DNA of 13,065 nucleotides from Corallococcus sp. (lineage in GTDB: Bacteria > Bacillota > Clostridia > Christensenellales > CAG-314). Positions 11,616 through 13,065 of this stretch are shown here, piece by piece (position 1 is the first letter of the stretch; the number at the start of each line of letters is the position of its first letter). A program made the position numbers and the translations under genes. A model generated the notes under the pieces. That model was not told the DNA's origin. It worked only from the letters and a program-made list of their open reading frames with translations, and did no database searches. Where the stretch lies: NCBI GenBank assembly GCA_023663205.1, contig JAMPHX010000037.1, positions 1 to 13,065 on the forward strand. Direction: 5' to 3'.

Positions 11616-12022
11616 TGCGATACATAATTATGGATAGACAAAAAGCAATTGCAGAAATAACAAATATATTGTCACATTTTCCTCTTTATCGTAGTTACTA
11701 TGAACCATTTAGATATGAGGTTTATGCCTACGATAAAGCAGCGGAAATATTGGTAGATTTGGGTTATGGCAATGTCAAGCAAGCCATTAAGGAAGTGTTG
11801 CAAAAAGTAGTAAATATTTGCAAAAATGAAGAAGATTATCAAGATGGTACAGTAAATACTCAACTCGAAAAAAAAGACCAACGCGACGATAGTATCGATG
11901 CGCTGATATACGCGACGAAACCGTACTACCCATTACATTTAGGCATAGCAGTTGGGTGTGCTTATGTGCGAAGCAAGGTAAAAGAGTTGGCAAAGGAATA
12001 TGACATAGAGGTGGACGAATGA
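11615..12022 (+). CDS. Small helical protein, unknown function
   Basis: A 135-aa protein. The ATG at 11615 shares its A with the previous stop, with AAGGAGAA upstream. N-terminal helices (DRQKAIAEITNILSHFPLY, then YDKAAEILVDLGYGNVKQAI) are followed by a charged linker (KNEEDYQDG to KKDQRDDS) and a C-terminal helix (GCAYVRSKVKELAKEYDIEV). No catalytic motif or known family is recognised. Its stop overlaps the ASCH gene by ATGA. Confidence 0.66.
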   Translation: MRYIIMDRQKAIAEITNILSHFPLYRSYYEPFRYEVYAYDKAAEILVDLGYGNVKQAIKEVLQKVVNICKNEEDYQDGTVNTQLEKKDQRDDSIDALIYATKPYYPLHLGIAVGCAYVRSKVKELAKEYDIEVDE

Positions 12023-12552
12023 AAAGTGTAATGATTTCTATACGACCGAAATGGTGCGAACTTATTGCAAACGGCAAAAAGACAATCGAGGTACGTAAGA
12101 GCCGTCCGAAGTTGGAAACGCCGTTTAAGTGCTATATGTATATGACGAAAGACTGCAAGAAGCACTACTACATAGACGAGTACGGCGATAGACAAGTAGA
12201 GTTGATACCGCAAAAGGTTATCGGCGAGTTTGTGTGCGACAAGATATATGGCGTTGCCATCACAGGAGTGTTTGATGATGGCAAGCAAATAGAGTTTGAT
12301 ATTCTTAAACACGCTTGTCTTACAAACAGCGAATTGCTTGATTATATCGGTATTAAAAATGCTTACGGCTGGCACATAACCGACCTAAAAATCTACGACA
12401 CGCCGAAATCATTGAACGACTTTAAGAATTGCGCATATCCGCAAAAAGAGTGCTTAGAAAATCAGTGCGAATACTGGGGCTATTATGGTTGCGGGAAACG
12501 CATTCCCCGTCCGCCGCAATCGTGGTGTTATGTTGAGGAGTTGAAAGCATGA
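12019..12552 (+). CDS. ASCH-domain protein with C-terminal cysteine cluster
   Basis: A 177-aa protein of the ASCH superfamily, a PUA-like fold linked to RNA or modified-nucleobase binding. The start MISIRPKWCELIANGKKTIE (residues 5-24) with EVRK is the family signature (strand, helix, then a basic strand), and KVIGEFVCDKI and YGWHITDLKIYDTP fit later strands. Residues 138-170 carry Cys138, 145, 150, 158 and 170 (CLENQCEYWG, GCGKRIPRP), a probable zinc site. Similar proteins are common in Bacillota phages and are sometimes next to methyltransferases, as here, but their substrates are not known. It is joined to neighbours by ATGA overlaps on both sides. Confidence 0.85.
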   Translation: MKSVMISIRPKWCELIANGKKTIEVRKSRPKLETPFKCYMYMTKDCKKHYYIDEYGDRQVELIPQKVIGEFVCDKIYGVAITGVFDDGKQIEFDILKHACLTNSELLDYIGIKNAYGWHITDLKIYDTPKSLNDFKNCAYPQKECLENQCEYWGYYGCGKRIPRPPQSWCYVEELKA

Positions 12553-12617
12553 ACGACACAAAAGGTTACATAGCAGAAAAGTCATTAAAATACGTAAAAA
12601 GGCAATTGCAATATTAG
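12549..12617 (+). CDS. 22-aa micro-gene between ASCH and late regulator
   Basis: An ATGA overlap with the ASCH gene and a GAGGAG 8 bases upstream give a well-placed start for MNDTKGYIAEKSLKYVKRQL plus two residues. The stop TAG runs into the AGGAGGTGA of the next gene. It is short and basic. It may serve only to keep ribosomes moving to the late regulator. Confidence 0.45.
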   Translation: MNDTKGYIAEKSLKYVKRQLQY

Positions 12618-12630
12618 GAGGTGAAATTGA

Positions 12631-13050
12631 ATGACAGTACAAGAGGCGCGCACGGAACTGCGGCAAATCCATGTCTTTTACAACAGAATATTAGAGCGCA
12701 AACAACGTCTTGCGGAACTGCGCAGCGCGATGAAAAGCATACGAGTATGTAAGTTTGGCAATCAACCGGTTAGAGGCGCAACCGAGCACGAAAATTACAG
12801 ATTAGAAACGACAATAGACAGATGTACTAAACTGGAAACGGAAATTGCCGATGACATATTGGCTATGTCGGAGGCGCAGCAAGTGCTTGTTGACAAAATA
12901 GAGCAGTTGCCGGAACCATATAGCGACGTGCTTGCACGAGTATATATACATAGACAACGCTTTGAACGTGTTGCAGTAGATACGCATTACAGTTATAGAC
13001 AAGTACAGCGTTTACATCATATAGCATTACAAAAATATTGCGATTTGTAA
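12631..13050 (+). CDS. ArpU/DUF1492-like late transcription regulator
   Basis: A 139-aa protein. The N-terminal two thirds are a helical, charged region (ARTELRQIHVFYNRILERKQ, then TIDRCTKLETEIADDILAMS). The C-terminal part is a sigma-70 region 4-like HTH: LPEPYSDVLARVYIHRQRF as the P-Y-x-x-V-L-x-x-x-Y helix, then ERVAVDTHYSYRQVQRLHHI as the recognition helix. This is the pattern of phage DUF1492/ArpU-type proteins, which activate late genes (packaging, structure, lysis). AGGAGGTGA precedes the ATG. Its place at the end of the early and replication block agrees; its targets would lie to the right of the window. Confidence 0.85.
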   Translation: MTVQEARTELRQIHVFYNRILERKQRLAELRSAMKSIRVCKFGNQPVRGATEHENYRLETTIDRCTKLETEIADDILAMSEAQQVLVDKIEQLPEPYSDVLARVYIHRQRFERVAVDTHYSYRQVQRLHHIALQKYCDL

Positions 13051-13065
13051 AAGATGTCGTGTAAT

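Noticed and set aside
1..13065. tRNA, rRNA, insertion sequence or host genes
   Set aside because: No cloverleaf, transposase, terminal inverted repeat or recognisable chromosomal gene was found on either strand by eye.

Overview
The window looks like the left end and early region of an integrated or temperate tailed phage of a low-to-moderate GC Gram-positive host (Bacillota, probably Clostridia-like). The evidence is strong AGGAGG-type ribosome binding sites, many ATGA stop/start overlaps, near-consensus sigma-A-type promoters, and a typical Bacillota siphophage early gene set. No host gene, tRNA, rRNA, structural gene or attachment site is visible. The integrase runs off the left edge.

Layout. 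(1) 1-1269, minus strand: the N-terminal part of a tyrosine integrase and a self-cleaving S24/LexA-type repressor that carries two tandem, clearly duplicated HTH domains. (2) 1270-1575: a divergent control region with a rightward consensus promoter whose spacer holds an operator palindrome, an opposing extended -10 promoter, further half-sites, a long leader, and a terminator-like hairpin between a perfect Shine-Dalgarno and the first ATG. (3) 1576-3711, mostly plus strand: small early genes (two unknowns, an HTH, an excisionase-like protein, an unknown, a possible 55-aa gene with hairpins, and another HTH). They are interrupted by a minus-strand membrane-anchored gene with its own promoter (a moron candidate). 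(4) 3686-4000: a second divergent switch, with a 68-aa minus-strand HTH repressor and three 17-nt operators, one exactly filling a promoter spacer. (5) 4000-9494: the recombination and replication operon, with two unknowns, a Sak/DUF1071 annealing protein, a PD-(D/E)XK exonuclease, a NinB-like protein, a wHTH protein, SSB, a GIY-YIG nuclease, a DnaD/replisome-organizer-like initiator containing a candidate origin, and a DnaC-like helicase loader. (6) 9537-13050: a small membrane protein, a circularly permuted C5 cytosine methyltransferase, several small unknowns, an ASCH-domain protein and an ArpU/DUF1492-like late regulator.

How it may work together (inference). The dual-HTH repressor holds the first rightward promoter off, and SOS-like self-cleavage would release it. 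The second HTH repressor separately gates the recombination/replication operon. Sak and the exonuclease make a two-component recombination system. The initiator and DnaC-like loader start replication, probably at repeats inside the initiator gene, with SSB covering single strands. The methyltransferase probably protects phage DNA. The last gene would pass control to the late genes beyond the right edge.

The most distinctive points are the permuted methyltransferase (motifs IV-VI-VIII-IX-X-I-II-III), the duplicated-HTH repressor, two switches built on the same operator-in-spacer plan, the phased AACCCC repeats next to an AT-rich repeat tract in the initiator gene, and the hairpin separating a Shine-Dalgarno from its start codon.
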